Of a DNA stretch of 14,082 nt, positions 6,838-14,082 are shown piece by piece. How positions within the stretch are numbered: the first letter of the stretch is position 1; the number at the start of each line of letters is the position of its first letter. Both the position numbers and the translations under genes were made by a program. The stretch spans positions 1 through 14,082 of the forward strand of contig JAGVUS010000164.1 of assembly GCA_019136175.1 (NCBI GenBank). Reading direction: 5' to 3'. The notes under the pieces are model-generated. The model saw only the letters and a program-made list of their open reading frames with translations, did not search any database and had not been told where the DNA came from. The stretch is from Chloroflexota bacterium. GTDB taxonomy: Bacteria > Chloroflexota > Anaerolineae > Anaerolineales > Anaerolineaceae.

Positions 6838-7710
6838 TTATGTGGAAAGATAGATAATTGCAACTACACTCAGTCCCCAGAGGAGAATATCCATTTGGAG
6901 AGCGCGGTCTGACAGGATCACATCTTCCGGCGCACCTCCCGCATCATTCACCTGGACAAGGTAGATATATCTAAAAATCCCGTACAGGACAAATGGAATG
7001 GTCAGCATCATCAGATGATTTTCGGGTAAATTCACTGCCGAAAAGGTATACAGGCTATATGCCATCAGGGTGGTGGAGGACACAATGGTAATCAATTGGT
7101 CCAAGAGGGGGATGGTATATCCATCAAGAACCTTCCTGTGATTGGATGCATCCTTTGCCAGCAATGCCAATTCGGCGCGCCGTTTTCCGAATCCAATAAA
7201 CAAGGCGAGCAAGGTGGTGCATACAAATAACCAGGGAGAGAAACGCTCAACAACTATCAGGACGACCCCGGCGACAACGCGGATCACAAATCCAGCCGCA
7301 ATGACCAGCACATCAATCAGCGGAACGTGTTTAAGCCATCTGGAATAAGAGTAGATTAAAAGAAAATATCCAAGGGCAGCCAGGGCAAATTTCCAGGAAA
7401 GAAGGAAAGCTGCCGGAATAATGATTGCCAGTAATAATATGGCGGCAATGCGTGCGGTGTGGATTGATAGTTTTCCGGAAGCAATCGGACGGTTTTTCTT
7501 TTGCGGATGCTGCCGGTCAGACTCTATGTCCGCTATGTCATTAATAATGTACACGACACCGGAAATTAAAGAAAACAAAACCAAACCGGCGATTGTTCGG
7601 AGGAGGGCACTGGGATTTCCCAGTTGCCTGTCAAAGATCAGGGGGGCTAGGACAAAGGCATTTTTTATCCATTGCCTTGGGCGCATGGTCTTCAGAATTG
7701 AGTACAGCAT
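6838..7710 (-). CDS. UbiA-family prenyltransferase, likely decaprenyl-phosphate phosphoribosyltransferase
   Basis: This 290-residue integral membrane protein has about eight or nine predicted helices. The first Asp-rich motif is NDIADIESDRQHP (57-69), followed by KKNRPIASG. The N-terminal RPRQWIKN (10-17) and this HPxKKxRPIASG context match the branch that transfers phosphoribose from PRPP to polyprenyl phosphate (DPPR synthase, as in mycobacterial arabinan biosynthesis). They fit less well the quinone or haem prenyltransferases. The second polar loop, GKRRAELALLAKD (175-187), also fits that branch as I remember it. The product would be a lipid-linked ribose or arabinose donor for envelope glycans. 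ATG (7708-7710) has no Shine-Dalgarno site and lies six bases from an extended -10 box, so the mRNA is probably leaderless. It is the first gene of the minus-strand operon. Family membership is sure; the exact substrate is inferred. Confidence 0.85.
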   Translation of the reverse strand: MLYSILKTMRPRQWIKNAFVLAPLIFDRQLGNPSALLRTIAGLVLFSLISGVVYIINDIADIESDRQHPQKKNRPIASGKLSIHTARIAAILLLAIIIPAAFLLSWKFALAALGYFLLIYSYSRWLKHVPLIDVLVIAAGFVIRVVAGVVLIVVERFSPWLFVCTTLLALFIGFGKRRAELALLAKDASNHRKVLDGYTIPLLDQLITIVSSTTLMAYSLYTFSAVNLPENHLMMLTIPFVLYGIFRYIYLVQVNDAGGAPEDVILSDRALQMDILLWGLSVVAIIYLST

Positions 7711-7716
7711 GAATTA

Positions 7717-7725
7717 ATCATAACA
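7717..7725 (-). promoter_or_regulatory. Extended -10 promoter for the UbiA operon (leaderless)
   Basis: Read on the minus strand, 7725 down to 7717 is TGTTATGAT: the TG of an extended -10 followed by TATGAT, five of six bases matching TATAAT. The next six bases lead directly to the ATG at 7710, so the expected start of transcription falls on the start codon. No good -35 is seen. An extended -10 can do without one. The -35 position would overlap the opposite promoter's -10. Confidence 0.6.
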
Positions 7726-7737
7726 CAACTCTTGCGA

Positions 7738-7743
7738 TACAAT
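7738..7743 (+). promoter_or_regulatory. -10 box for the tlyA operon (leaderless)
   Basis: TACAAT, five of six bases matching the consensus, lies six bases before the GTG at 7750. Transcription would begin at or next to the start codon. No Shine-Dalgarno sequence precedes that codon. The -35 region, around 7714-7720, overlaps the -10 of the divergent UbiA promoter and matches the consensus poorly. Confidence 0.5.
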
Positions 7744-7749
7744 TACGGT

Positions 7750-8538
7750 GTGGAAAAAATCCGATTGGATATCCTGTTGCATGAAAGAGGATTGGCGGAA
7801 AGCCGGTCGCTTGCCCAGCGATTGATCATGGCTGGACAGGTAAGGGTGGATGGAGTTGTGGTTGACAAACCATCCATCAAATTCCCGAATGATGTCCAGG
7901 TTGAGGTTGATGAGGGACCCAGGTACGTCTCCCGCGGAGGAGAAAAGCTGGAAGCAGGATTGATTGCCTGGGACCTGTTGGACCTGGCAGGATTGGTTTG
8001 TGTGGATGTTGGTGCGTCCACAGGCGGATTTACGGATTGTCTTTTACAGCATGGAGCATCACGGGTGTACGCCATCGATGTTGGGTATGGTTTGCTGCAC
8101 TGGAAATTGAGGAATGATCCACGGGTCATATCCATGGAGAAAACAAATGCCCGCTACTTGGGACCCTTTCCAGAAAAGATTGACCTGGTTGTTGTGGATG
8201 CATCGTTTATTTCGCTGAAAGTTCTTCTATCCGTAATTCACGGATGGTTCGATGACCAGGGGAAAGTAATTGCCTTGATCAAACCGCAATTTGAGGCGGG
8301 GAAAAAAGATGCAGCAAGGGGAGAGGGGGTTATTCGTGATCCCGCCATCCACCGTCGAGTCATCCAGGAGGTTGTCCGGAACGCTGAAAGCATTGGCTTT
8401 GGCGTCCGGGGTCTCATCCGGTCTCCGTTACTTGGACCGAAGGGAAATGTGGAGTTTCTTGTATTGCTCGAAAAGTCCGGCTATTCCAATCCAATATTGG
8501 ATGAGATCATTGAAAATATGGTGATAAACATCAGCTGA
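7750..8538 (+). CDS. tlyA: TlyA-family rRNA 2'-O-methyltransferase (S4 + FtsJ-like domains)
   Basis: I chose GTG at 7750, giving 262 residues, because it yields MEKIRLDILLHERGL, the normal N-terminus of the family. The open frame extends to a TTG at 7732, but that would add six residues and overlap the -10 box. Residues 4-62 are an S4 RNA-binding domain. Residues from about 60 form a Rossmann methyltransferase with SAM motif VCVDVGASTGGFTDCLL (83-99). The K-D-K-E catalytic set appears as K66 (RGGEKL), D150 (VVVDASF), K178 (LIKPQFEAGK) and E235 (GNVEFL). Relatives methylate 16S and 23S rRNA 2'-hydroxyls and were once called haemolysins. In mycobacteria loss of TlyA gives capreomycin resistance. 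The next gene follows after 11 bases. Confidence 0.93.
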   Translation: MEKIRLDILLHERGLAESRSLAQRLIMAGQVRVDGVVVDKPSIKFPNDVQVEVDEGPRYVSRGGEKLEAGLIAWDLLDLAGLVCVDVGASTGGFTDCLLQHGASRVYAIDVGYGLLHWKLRNDPRVISMEKTNARYLGPFPEKIDLVVVDASFISLKVLLSVIHGWFDDQGKVIALIKPQFEAGKKDAARGEGVIRDPAIHRRVIQEVVRNAESIGFGVRGLIRSPLLGPKGNVEFLVLLEKSGYSNPILDEIIENMVINIS

Positions 8539-8549
8539 TTGGAGGAAAA

Positions 8550-9209
8550 ATGGTTGATCCTTATGTAAAAAGGTTGTTGAGTCAAAGTGAAACGGTTCTA
8601 TTTACCACCAGGCAGCATTGGTTTTTGCTTGTGCAGCAGATTTTTCTGGAATTGGTGCTGATTGGTATTGTCACCGTAATTATTCTTCTGTTGAGTGACA
8701 TCTCCTCCTTTTTTTACCTGGGCTTTATCTTGCTGGCGGTTCCCTTGTTTGGGCTCATTCGCGACATCCTGATTTATTCATCGCAACAATTTCTTGTAAC
8801 CAATCGCAGAGTGATTCATATACGGGGAATATTTCATAAAACTGTCATGGATTCGTCCCTGGAGAAAGTCAATGATGTAAGGATGGATCAACCCCTCCTT
8901 GGCAGGGTGTTTGACTTTGGAGATGTACAGATATTAACCGCCAGTGACGATGCGATCAACGTGTATCACTTCATTGCCAAACCAATCCGTTTTAAAACAG
9001 CAATGTTGAATGCCAAGGAAGCCCTCAGCCACCTGGATATCCTATCGGATGATTTGGCGGGTGTTCCAACGCGCTCGCAGACAATCAATCAATCGCAAGA
9101 ATCAGACATTTTCCGAATGATCAGTGAACTTGATGAGCTTCGCAAGCGCGGGGCAATCACAGAGGAGGAATTTGAGAGGAAAAAAGCGGAGCTGTTAAGC
9201 CGGATCTAA
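8550..9209 (+). CDS. Membrane-anchored bacterial PH-domain protein with C-terminal SHOCT motif
   Basis: This 219-residue protein starts at ATG four bases after GGAGG (8541-8545). Two membrane helices (about 26-48 and 52-72) are followed by a bacterial PH (YdbS-like) domain at about 77-152. That domain is marked by QQFLVTNRRVIHIRGIF, by SLEKVNDVRMDQPLLGRVFDFGDVQI, and by the end segment with IAKPIRFKTAM. After a polar linker, residues 190-218 form a SHOCT motif (ISELDELRKRGAITEEEFERKKAELL), a short helical hairpin found at the ends of many bacterial proteins and thought to mediate oligomerisation. The PH part probably faces the cytoplasm. Its function is unknown; related proteins are linked loosely to membrane or envelope stress. 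It follows tlyA closely and probably shares its transcript. Confidence 0.88.
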   Translation: MVDPYVKRLLSQSETVLFTTRQHWFLLVQQIFLELVLIGIVTVIILLLSDISSFFYLGFILLAVPLFGLIRDILIYSSQQFLVTNRRVIHIRGIFHKTVMDSSLEKVNDVRMDQPLLGRVFDFGDVQILTASDDAINVYHFIAKPIRFKTAMLNAKEALSHLDILSDDLAGVPTRSQTINQSQESDIFRMISELDELRKRGAITEEEFERKKAELLSRI

Positions 9210-9236
9210 TTTGCCGGGATACAGACTTTAGCTGGA

Positions 9237-9255
9237 TGAGATAATAGGGTATACT
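9237..9255 (+). promoter_or_regulatory. Candidate lepA promoter region
   Basis: Two -10-like boxes lie in the 62-base gap before lepA. TGAGATAAT (9237-9245) is an extended -10 with GATAAT. TATACT (9250-9255) is five of six to consensus. Neither has a strong -35 at the right spacing. The second would leave a leader of about ten bases. Ribosome binding before lepA is weak: AAGAG is only two bases from ATG. I see no terminator after the preceding gene, so read-through is also likely. Confidence 0.4.
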
Positions 9256-9271
9256 TACCCGGTTAAGAGCC

Positions 9272-11068
9272 ATGGAAAATATCCGCAATTTTTGTATTAT
9301 CGCCCATATTGATCACGGAAAATCGACTCTTGCAGACCGGCTTCTCCAAATGACGGGAACTGTGTCGGACCGCGATATGGTTGCACAAATCCTGGACTCC
9401 ATGGACCTGGAGCGGGAAAAGGGCGTGACCATCAAAGCCTCGGCAGTGCGGATGTTGTACAAGGCAAAGGATGGCCTGGAGTATGAACTTAATCTGATAG
9501 ACACGCCGGGTCATGTGGACTTCAACTACGAAGTAAGCCGTGCGCTGGCGGCTTGCGAGGGTGCTTTATTGATTGTGGATGCGACACAAGGTATTGAAGC
9601 CCAGACCCTTGCAAATCTGTACCTTGCACTGGATGCCGATCTGGTCATTGTCCCGGTCATCAATAAGATCGACCTACCCTCGGCACTACCGGATGAAGTG
9701 GCAAAAGATCTTGAACATCTCCTGGGGGTACCTGCGGATTCGATACCAAGAATTTCCGCCAAGGAAGGCACAAATGTAGAACAGGTGCTGGAGGCAATCG
9801 TCTCCCAGGTTCCTCCACCCAGGGGAGACGCAGATCTCCCATTGAGTGCTCTCATCTTTGATTCTCATTATGATTCATACAAGGGAGTGGTTGCGTATAT
9901 CCGAATCATGGATGGTAAAATTCGATCCAATGATTCTTTGCGATTGATGGCAACCCGTTCTGATTTGAAACCTGTGGAAATTGGGATATTTTCACCAACC
10001 ATGCGCCCGGTGGATCAACTGCTTGCAGGAGATGTGGGGTATATTGCAACCGGACTGAAAACAGTGTCTGAGTGTCGGGTTGGGGACACAATCACCAACA
10101 GCCAAAATCCAATCCGAGAACCACTTCCAGGGTATCGCCATCCAAAACCGATGGTATTTGCAGGTATTTACCCGGTTGAAGGCGAGGATTATGATGATCT
10201 TAAGGAAGCTCTGGAAAAACTTCAATTAAATGATGCTTCTTTGGTTTACCAACCTGAAACATCCCAGGCGTTGAACTTTGGATTCCGCTGCGGTTTTCTT
10301 GGATTATTCCATATGGAAATAATCCAGGAACGATTGGAGCGGGAATATGATATGGATGTGGTGGTCACTGCTCCATCTGTGGAATATGAGGTGGTTATGC
10401 TGACGGGGGAAATCCTGGTGATTGACTCGCCGGTGGAACTCCCGGATGAAGCGCTTATCCAGGAAGTGCGAGAGCCATGGATGAAGCTGGATATTATTAC
10501 CCCAACAGAATTTTACGGACCCGTGATGGAACTGGTCACCCGCAGGAGAGGGGTTTATACCCAGCAGGATTACCCCGCGCCTAATCGCGTTCAGTTAATT
10601 TTTGAAATTCCCCTGGCTGAAATTATTGTGGATTTCTTTGATGAGTTAAAATCGCGCACCCGGGGATATGCCTCAATGGATTATTCGTTTATCGGATATC
10701 GCCCCAGCAACCTGGTGAAACTTGAGGTGATGGTTGGCGGAGAGCCGGTGGATGCGTTGGCGTGTATTGTCCATAAAGAGGAAGCCTATCATAAGGGGCA
10801 GCGCCTGGTGACAAAATTAAAGGAGTTGATTCCCCGGCAATTATACGATGTTGCCATCCAGGCATCCGCAAGTGGACGAATTATTTCCCGGGCGAATGTT
10901 AAAGCCATGCGGAAAGATGTCCTTGCAAAGTGCTATGGCGGCGATATCACACGAAAAAAGAAATTGCTGGAAAAACAAAAGCGTGGCAAGCGCCGGATGA
11001 AAATGGTTGGGAGCGTGGAAATTCCACAGGAAGCTTTTATGGCTGTTCTGCGGCTGGAGGATGAATGA
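9272..11068 (+). CDS. lepA: Elongation factor 4 (LepA), ribosome-associated GTPase
   Basis: This full-length 598-residue translational GTPase binds ribosomes and can back-translocate tRNAs or aid initiation and subunit biogenesis. It is known to associate with the membrane in some bacteria. The G-domain motifs are AHIDHGKST (11-19), GVTIKA (51-56; Val where Ile is usual), DTPGH (77-81), NKID (131-134) and SAKEG further on. EF-G-like domains II, III and V follow. The LepA-specific C-terminal domain ends with KAMRKDVLAKCYGGDITRKK, then a basic KLLEKQKRGKRRMK and a QEAFMAVL tail. Start and stop match the family with no gap. The stop codon overlaps the next start (ATGA at 11065-11068), so lepA heads a translationally coupled run of envelope genes. 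Confidence 0.98.
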   Translation: MENIRNFCIIAHIDHGKSTLADRLLQMTGTVSDRDMVAQILDSMDLEREKGVTIKASAVRMLYKAKDGLEYELNLIDTPGHVDFNYEVSRALAACEGALLIVDATQGIEAQTLANLYLALDADLVIVPVINKIDLPSALPDEVAKDLEHLLGVPADSIPRISAKEGTNVEQVLEAIVSQVPPPRGDADLPLSALIFDSHYDSYKGVVAYIRIMDGKIRSNDSLRLMATRSDLKPVEIGIFSPTMRPVDQLLAGDVGYIATGLKTVSECRVGDTITNSQNPIREPLPGYRHPKPMVFAGIYPVEGEDYDDLKEALEKLQLNDASLVYQPETSQALNFGFRCGFLGLFHMEIIQERLEREYDMDVVVTAPSVEYEVVMLTGEILVIDSPVELPDEALIQEVREPWMKLDIITPTEFYGPVMELVTRRRGVYTQQDYPAPNRVQLIFEIPLAEIIVDFFDELKSRTRGYASMDYSFIGYRPSNLVKLEVMVGGEPVDALACIVHKEEAYHKGQRLVTKLKELIPRQLYDVAIQASASGRIISRANVKAMRKDVLAKCYGGDITRKKKLLEKQKRGKRRMKMVGSVEIPQEAFMAVLRLEDE

Positions 11069-12078
11069 CGGAGCCACTGGTCGTAAAAAAGCAAAAGCGA
11101 TGGGGATGGATTCCGGGTGTTCTGGTCAGCGTTGTTGCCATTATCTTGATCATCCAGGTTGTGGGGGATTGGGATACGTTGAAGCAGTCCTTTTCCTCTT
11201 TCAATGGTCGATATATATTTGCTTCTGCTGCATTTTGTCTTCTTTTTTTGTTGATCAGGGGACAGGCGTGGAGAACGATTCTTGGCTCGGAAGTGGGTTT
11301 ATGGCAATCCTTCCTGGTGGTTAACCAGGGGTACTTGATCAATTCGATAATTTTCAACCGGGCGGGTGAAATTGCCCGGTCAGTATTGATGTCAAAACAC
11401 GTGAAGAAAAACCCCTTTTATGTTTTGTCAACCATTATCATTGAGAGGGCATTTGATCTGGTTATTGCGGCGGGATTATTGTTAAGTACTTTGCCGCTAG
11501 CGCTGGGCATGGATTGGGCGCGCCCGGTGGCTACTGTCATTATTATTCTTGTCATTGCTGGTTTGGTTGTACTTTTCCTGGTTGCGAGGAATCATGAAGC
11601 AGTAGAATTATGGGCGGAAAAATTCCTGGGTAGATGGAAATTTACACGAAAAATTGTTTTGCCGCAGATCAAGCCACTTCTTGCCGGGCTGGGGACACTG
11701 ACAAGACCGGTGCAATTCATACTATCCTTCTTCTGGATTTTTCTTTCCTGGTGTGCTGCCATCGGGATGTACTATGTATTGATTCTGGCAATCCAACCGG
11801 ATGCGCCAGTGTGGTGGGGAATTTTTGCCGATTCTGTTCTGGCGGTGGGAATTGCCCTTCCCTCGGCACCTGCAGCGCTTGGTGTGTTTGAGGGTTCTCT
11901 CGTTGCAGCACTGACACTGCTGGGCGTTGATGCTTCCATGGCTCTGGCATATGCCGTAATTGTTCACTTCGTTCAGTTTATTGTTACAGCTGTCATTGGT
12001 TTCTATGCGCTTATCAAAGATGGCAGGTCCATCGGTGAGTTGCTGAATAATTTCCATCAAAATCCGGAACAACATTGA
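11065..12078 (+). CDS. LPG-synthase transmembrane-region / AglD-like (UPF0104) membrane protein
   Basis: This 337-residue polytopic membrane protein overlaps the lepA stop by four bases (ATGA) and has GGAGG (11056-11060) four bases before its start. It corresponds to the membrane part of lysylphosphatidylglycerol synthase without the catalytic aminoacyl-transfer domain. Such stand-alone forms are widespread and often lie beside glycosyltransferases. Signatures are FNRAGEIARSVLMSK (97-111), IIIERAFD (124-131) and the PSAPAALGVFEGSL loop (266-279). Helices run from about 15 to the tail at about 318. It lacks the soluble synthase domain, so lysinylation of lipid is unlikely. Flipping or handling of a lipid-linked glycan is a reasonable inference from related proteins such as AglD and from the glycosyltransferase next door. 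Confidence 0.88.
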   Translation: MTEPLVVKKQKRWGWIPGVLVSVVAIILIIQVVGDWDTLKQSFSSFNGRYIFASAAFCLLFLLIRGQAWRTILGSEVGLWQSFLVVNQGYLINSIIFNRAGEIARSVLMSKHVKKNPFYVLSTIIIERAFDLVIAAGLLLSTLPLALGMDWARPVATVIIILVIAGLVVLFLVARNHEAVELWAEKFLGRWKFTRKIVLPQIKPLLAGLGTLTRPVQFILSFFWIFLSWCAAIGMYYVLILAIQPDAPVWWGIFADSVLAVGIALPSAPAALGVFEGSLVAALTLLGVDASMALAYAVIVHFVQFIVTAVIGFYALIKDGRSIGELLNNFHQNPEQH

Positions 12079-12081
12079 CCC

Positions 12082-13284
12082 ATGCGCATATTGATTGGTT
12101 TGACATATTACCGCCCCCACTATTCCGGGTTGACGATTTATACAGAACGATTGGCAAAGGCGCTGGTCCGGCGCGGACATGATGTAACCGTATTAACCTC
12201 CAGGTTCTCCAAGTCACTTCCAGCGTACGAAGTGACGGATGGCGTAAAGATCTATCGCGTGAATGTGATCATGCGAATCAGCAAGGGGGTCATCATGCCT
12301 GCAATGCCATTCCAGGCATTCCAGTTGATCCGAAAAGCGGATATTGTAAATTATCATGTTCCCCAACTGGATGCTGCTCCAGGGACCATCCTCAGCCGGC
12401 TGCTGGGAAAACCGGTTATTTTAACGTATCATTGTGATTTGCAGCTTCCCAAGGGCTTCATTCACCAGGCTGCCAATGTGGTATCGCACCTTGCCAATCA
12501 TGTGTCTGCCAAATCTGCCAGCCTGATAATCACAAATACCAGGGATTATGCTGTTCATTCCCAGTTTCTCCGTCATTATCTTGCAAAAGTGGGCGTTATT
12601 AATCCTCCGGCAGAACTTCCGTATGTTTCCAGCGATCAGGTGATGTCTTTTAAGCAAAAGTGGGGCATAAAACCACACCAGAAAGTGATTGGCATGGCAG
12701 CCAGGCTGGCTGCCGAGAAGGGGGTTGAATTTCTTGTAGAGGCAATGCCTGAAGTACTGAATAAATATCCGGACGCAAAGGTCTTGTTTTTGGGTCAGTA
12801 CGAAAACGTCCTGGGGGAAGAGGCATATGCTCAACGGTTATTGCCATTGATCCGTGAGTTGGGTGATCATTGGTCTTTCTTGGGCAACGTCTCTGCGGAG
12901 GACTTGGCGGCATTTTATCGATCCTGTCATGTGACAGTATTACCCAGTACCAACGCGACCGAATCGTTTGGGATTGTGCAGGTGGAATCCATGATCTGTG
13001 GGGTGCCTGTTGTTGCGACGGATATTCCCGGAGTGCGTCATCCGGTGCATGCTTCCGGCATGGGGATTATCATACCGCCAAAAGATGGCAGATCTCTTGC
13101 GGATGCAATCCTTCAAATATTGGATCATCCTGACCTTTACCGGGGTGACTCCGAGTTAATCCGACAACATTATGGTTCGGATCATGTTGCTGAGCAATAT
13201 GAAAAACAAATGCTGGAATTGTTGGGAGATGTGACGTTGGAAGGGAATCCACCAGAATTACAGGAGGAGTTGCCGGGTGAATAA
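12082..13284 (+). CDS. GT4-family (GT-B fold) glycosyltransferase
   Basis: This 400-residue retaining glycosyltransferase probably transfers a sugar from a nucleotide donor to a lipid or growing glycan at the inner membrane face. The N-terminal domain opens with MRILIGLTYYRPHYSGLTIY, with the usual SGLTIYTERLAKAL after the first strand. A four-residue-spaced basic pattern with GMAARLAAEKGVEFLVEAM starts the donor domain, and the EX7E motif is ESFGIVQVE (E294, E302) followed by GVPVVATDIPGV. ATG lies three bases after the previous stop and has no clear Shine-Dalgarno sequence, so coupling is likely. Donor and acceptor cannot be told from sequence. GDP-mannose is possible given the guanylyltransferase at the start of the window, though that gene is 12 kb away. 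The next gene overlaps its end by eight bases. Confidence 0.92.
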   Translation: MRILIGLTYYRPHYSGLTIYTERLAKALVRRGHDVTVLTSRFSKSLPAYEVTDGVKIYRVNVIMRISKGVIMPAMPFQAFQLIRKADIVNYHVPQLDAAPGTILSRLLGKPVILTYHCDLQLPKGFIHQAANVVSHLANHVSAKSASLIITNTRDYAVHSQFLRHYLAKVGVINPPAELPYVSSDQVMSFKQKWGIKPHQKVIGMAARLAAEKGVEFLVEAMPEVLNKYPDAKVLFLGQYENVLGEEAYAQRLLPLIRELGDHWSFLGNVSAEDLAAFYRSCHVTVLPSTNATESFGIVQVESMICGVPVVATDIPGVRHPVHASGMGIIIPPKDGRSLADAILQILDHPDLYRGDSELIRQHYGSDHVAEQYEKQMLELLGDVTLEGNPPELQEELPGE

Positions 13285-14071
13285 TCCTCCCAATGATTTG
13301 TTGTGGAAGAACATCACCTCACTGCCATATTTTCGTGGATTATTACGGGCGGTGGAGGGCAGGTATTATCAATCCATGGATCTGCCGGGACCGGTGTTGG
13401 ATCTTGGCTGTGGTGACGGTCATTTTGCCAGCGTAACATTTTCCGGCACACTTGATGCAGGCTTGGATCCATGGGTGCAACCTATTCGGGAGGCACAGGG
13501 GCGAGGGAAATACAAGCTTCATGTTTTGGCGCAAGGATCTCAAATTCCGTTCCCTGAGCAGTATTTTCAAACCGTGATCAGTAATTCCGTCCTTGAACAC
13601 ATCCAGGACATTCAACCGGTTTTGAATGATGTGGCGCGGGTCACCCGGATGGGAGGTTCATTTATTTTTTGTGTCCCGAACCATCAGTTTGACGGCTCCC
13701 TTTCCATTGGAGCGGTAATGGAGAAATTCGGTTGGAAGACCCTTGCAGGCAGGTATCGCAACTGGTTTGAAAAGATTGCTCGTCATAAAAACCTGGACTC
13801 TCCCGAGGTTTGGATATTGAGATTGGAAAAGGCTGGGTTTGAAGTAATCCAATGGTGGCATTATTTTTCTCCACAAGCCCAGTCGATCATGGAGTGGGGA
13901 CACTTTTTGGGATTGCCTTCATTAGTAATCCGCAAACTGACAGGTAAATGGATCCTGGCGCCAACCTGGTGGAACCTGGGATGGACATATCGAATCCTGG
14001 AAAAATATTATCGCCAGACCCAGGAGTGTGAAAACGGTGTCTGTACATTTTATGTTGCAAGGAGGGTATAA
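13277..14071 (+). CDS. Class I SAM-dependent methyltransferase (UbiE/type 11-like)
   Basis: This 264-residue protein starts with GTG (13277), nine bases after AGGAGG (13262-13267), inside the end of the glycosyltransferase gene. Motif I, VLDLGCGDGHF (40-50), binds SAM. An acidic residue of the next strand follows at about D64 (GLDPW). NSVLEHIQD (103-111) is the motif IV region typical of Methyltransf_11. VTRMGGSFIFCVPN forms the later strand. The C-terminal part (about 150-264) is rich in Trp, Tyr and Phe and has an amphipathic segment, perhaps for membrane or lipid-substrate contact. Placement directly after a glycosyltransferase and a lipid-flippase-like protein suggests methylation of a sugar, polyprenyl or glycolipid intermediate. 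The actual substrate is unknown. Confidence 0.9.
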   Translation: MNNPPNDLLWKNITSLPYFRGLLRAVEGRYYQSMDLPGPVLDLGCGDGHFASVTFSGTLDAGLDPWVQPIREAQGRGKYKLHVLAQGSQIPFPEQYFQTVISNSVLEHIQDIQPVLNDVARVTRMGGSFIFCVPNHQFDGSLSIGAVMEKFGWKTLAGRYRNWFEKIARHKNLDSPEVWILRLEKAGFEVIQWWHYFSPQAQSIMEWGHFLGLPSLVIRKLTGKWILAPTWWNLGWTYRILEKYYRQTQECENGVCTFYVARRV

Positions 14072-14073
14072 AG

Positions 14074-14082
14074 GTGGCGCGT
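14074..14082 (+). CDS. Start of a further gene (three codons), cut by the window end
   Basis: GGAGGG (14061-14066) lies seven bases before GTG at 14074, which opens with GTG GCG CGT (Met-Ala-Arg). It starts two bases after the methyltransferase stop codon, so the operon probably goes on. Nothing can be said of its product. Confidence 0.55.

Noticed and set aside
7732..7749. TTG start six codons upstream for tlyA
   Set aside because: It adds residues that do not fit the family N-terminus and overlaps the TACAAT box. GTG at 7750 gives the standard S4 start.

Overview
The window looks like chromosomal DNA from a Chloroflexota bacterium, most likely class Anaerolineae. This is inferred from gene content and was not tested by a search. 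The main pointers are a topoisomerase I with an extra N-terminal zinc ribbon of the DUF5679 type, a mevalonate kinase beside a prenyl-phosphate phosphoribosyltransferase, and a two-helix membrane protein of a style I associate with Chloroflexota. Coding density is high. No rRNA, tRNA, CRISPR array, IS element or phage gene is visible, and no gap between genes exceeds about 150 bases.

Region A (2-4102, + strand) holds the 3' part of a mannose-1-phosphate guanylyltransferase gene, then topA only 11 bases downstream. A 145-base gap follows, with a hairpin, a TATAAT box and a pair of direct repeats. Next comes a 336-residue membrane protein of unknown function. A strong two-way terminator (4128-4160) separates this region from the convergent region B.

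Region B (7710 down to 4171, - strand) is a tight four-gene run: UbiA-type decaprenyl-phosphate phosphoribosyltransferase, mevalonate kinase, a dGTPase-like HD phosphohydrolase and greA. The first two genes suggest isoprenoid and polyprenyl-lipid supply for cell-envelope sugars. The last two are nucleotide and transcription housekeeping. greA may also have its own promoter.

Region C (7750-14082, + strand) starts back to back with region B across only 39 bases. Both divergent -10 boxes lie six bases before a start codon that lacks a Shine-Dalgarno site, so both transcripts appear leaderless. The genes are tlyA (rRNA 2'-O-methyltransferase), a membrane bPH-SHOCT protein, lepA (EF-4), an LPG-synthase/AglD-like flippase-type membrane protein, a GT4 glycosyltransferase, a SAM methyltransferase, and the first three codons of a further gene. 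From lepA onward the genes overlap or nearly touch, so they are probably co-transcribed. With the guanylyltransferase and the UbiA enzyme, the distal genes suggest a glycolipid or surface-polysaccharide theme.

I see no clear new defence, mobile or biosynthetic system. The most notable points are a seven-residue in-frame gap in the conserved Toprim core of TopA, the zinc-ribbon fusion on the same enzyme, and the compact divergent leaderless promoter pair.
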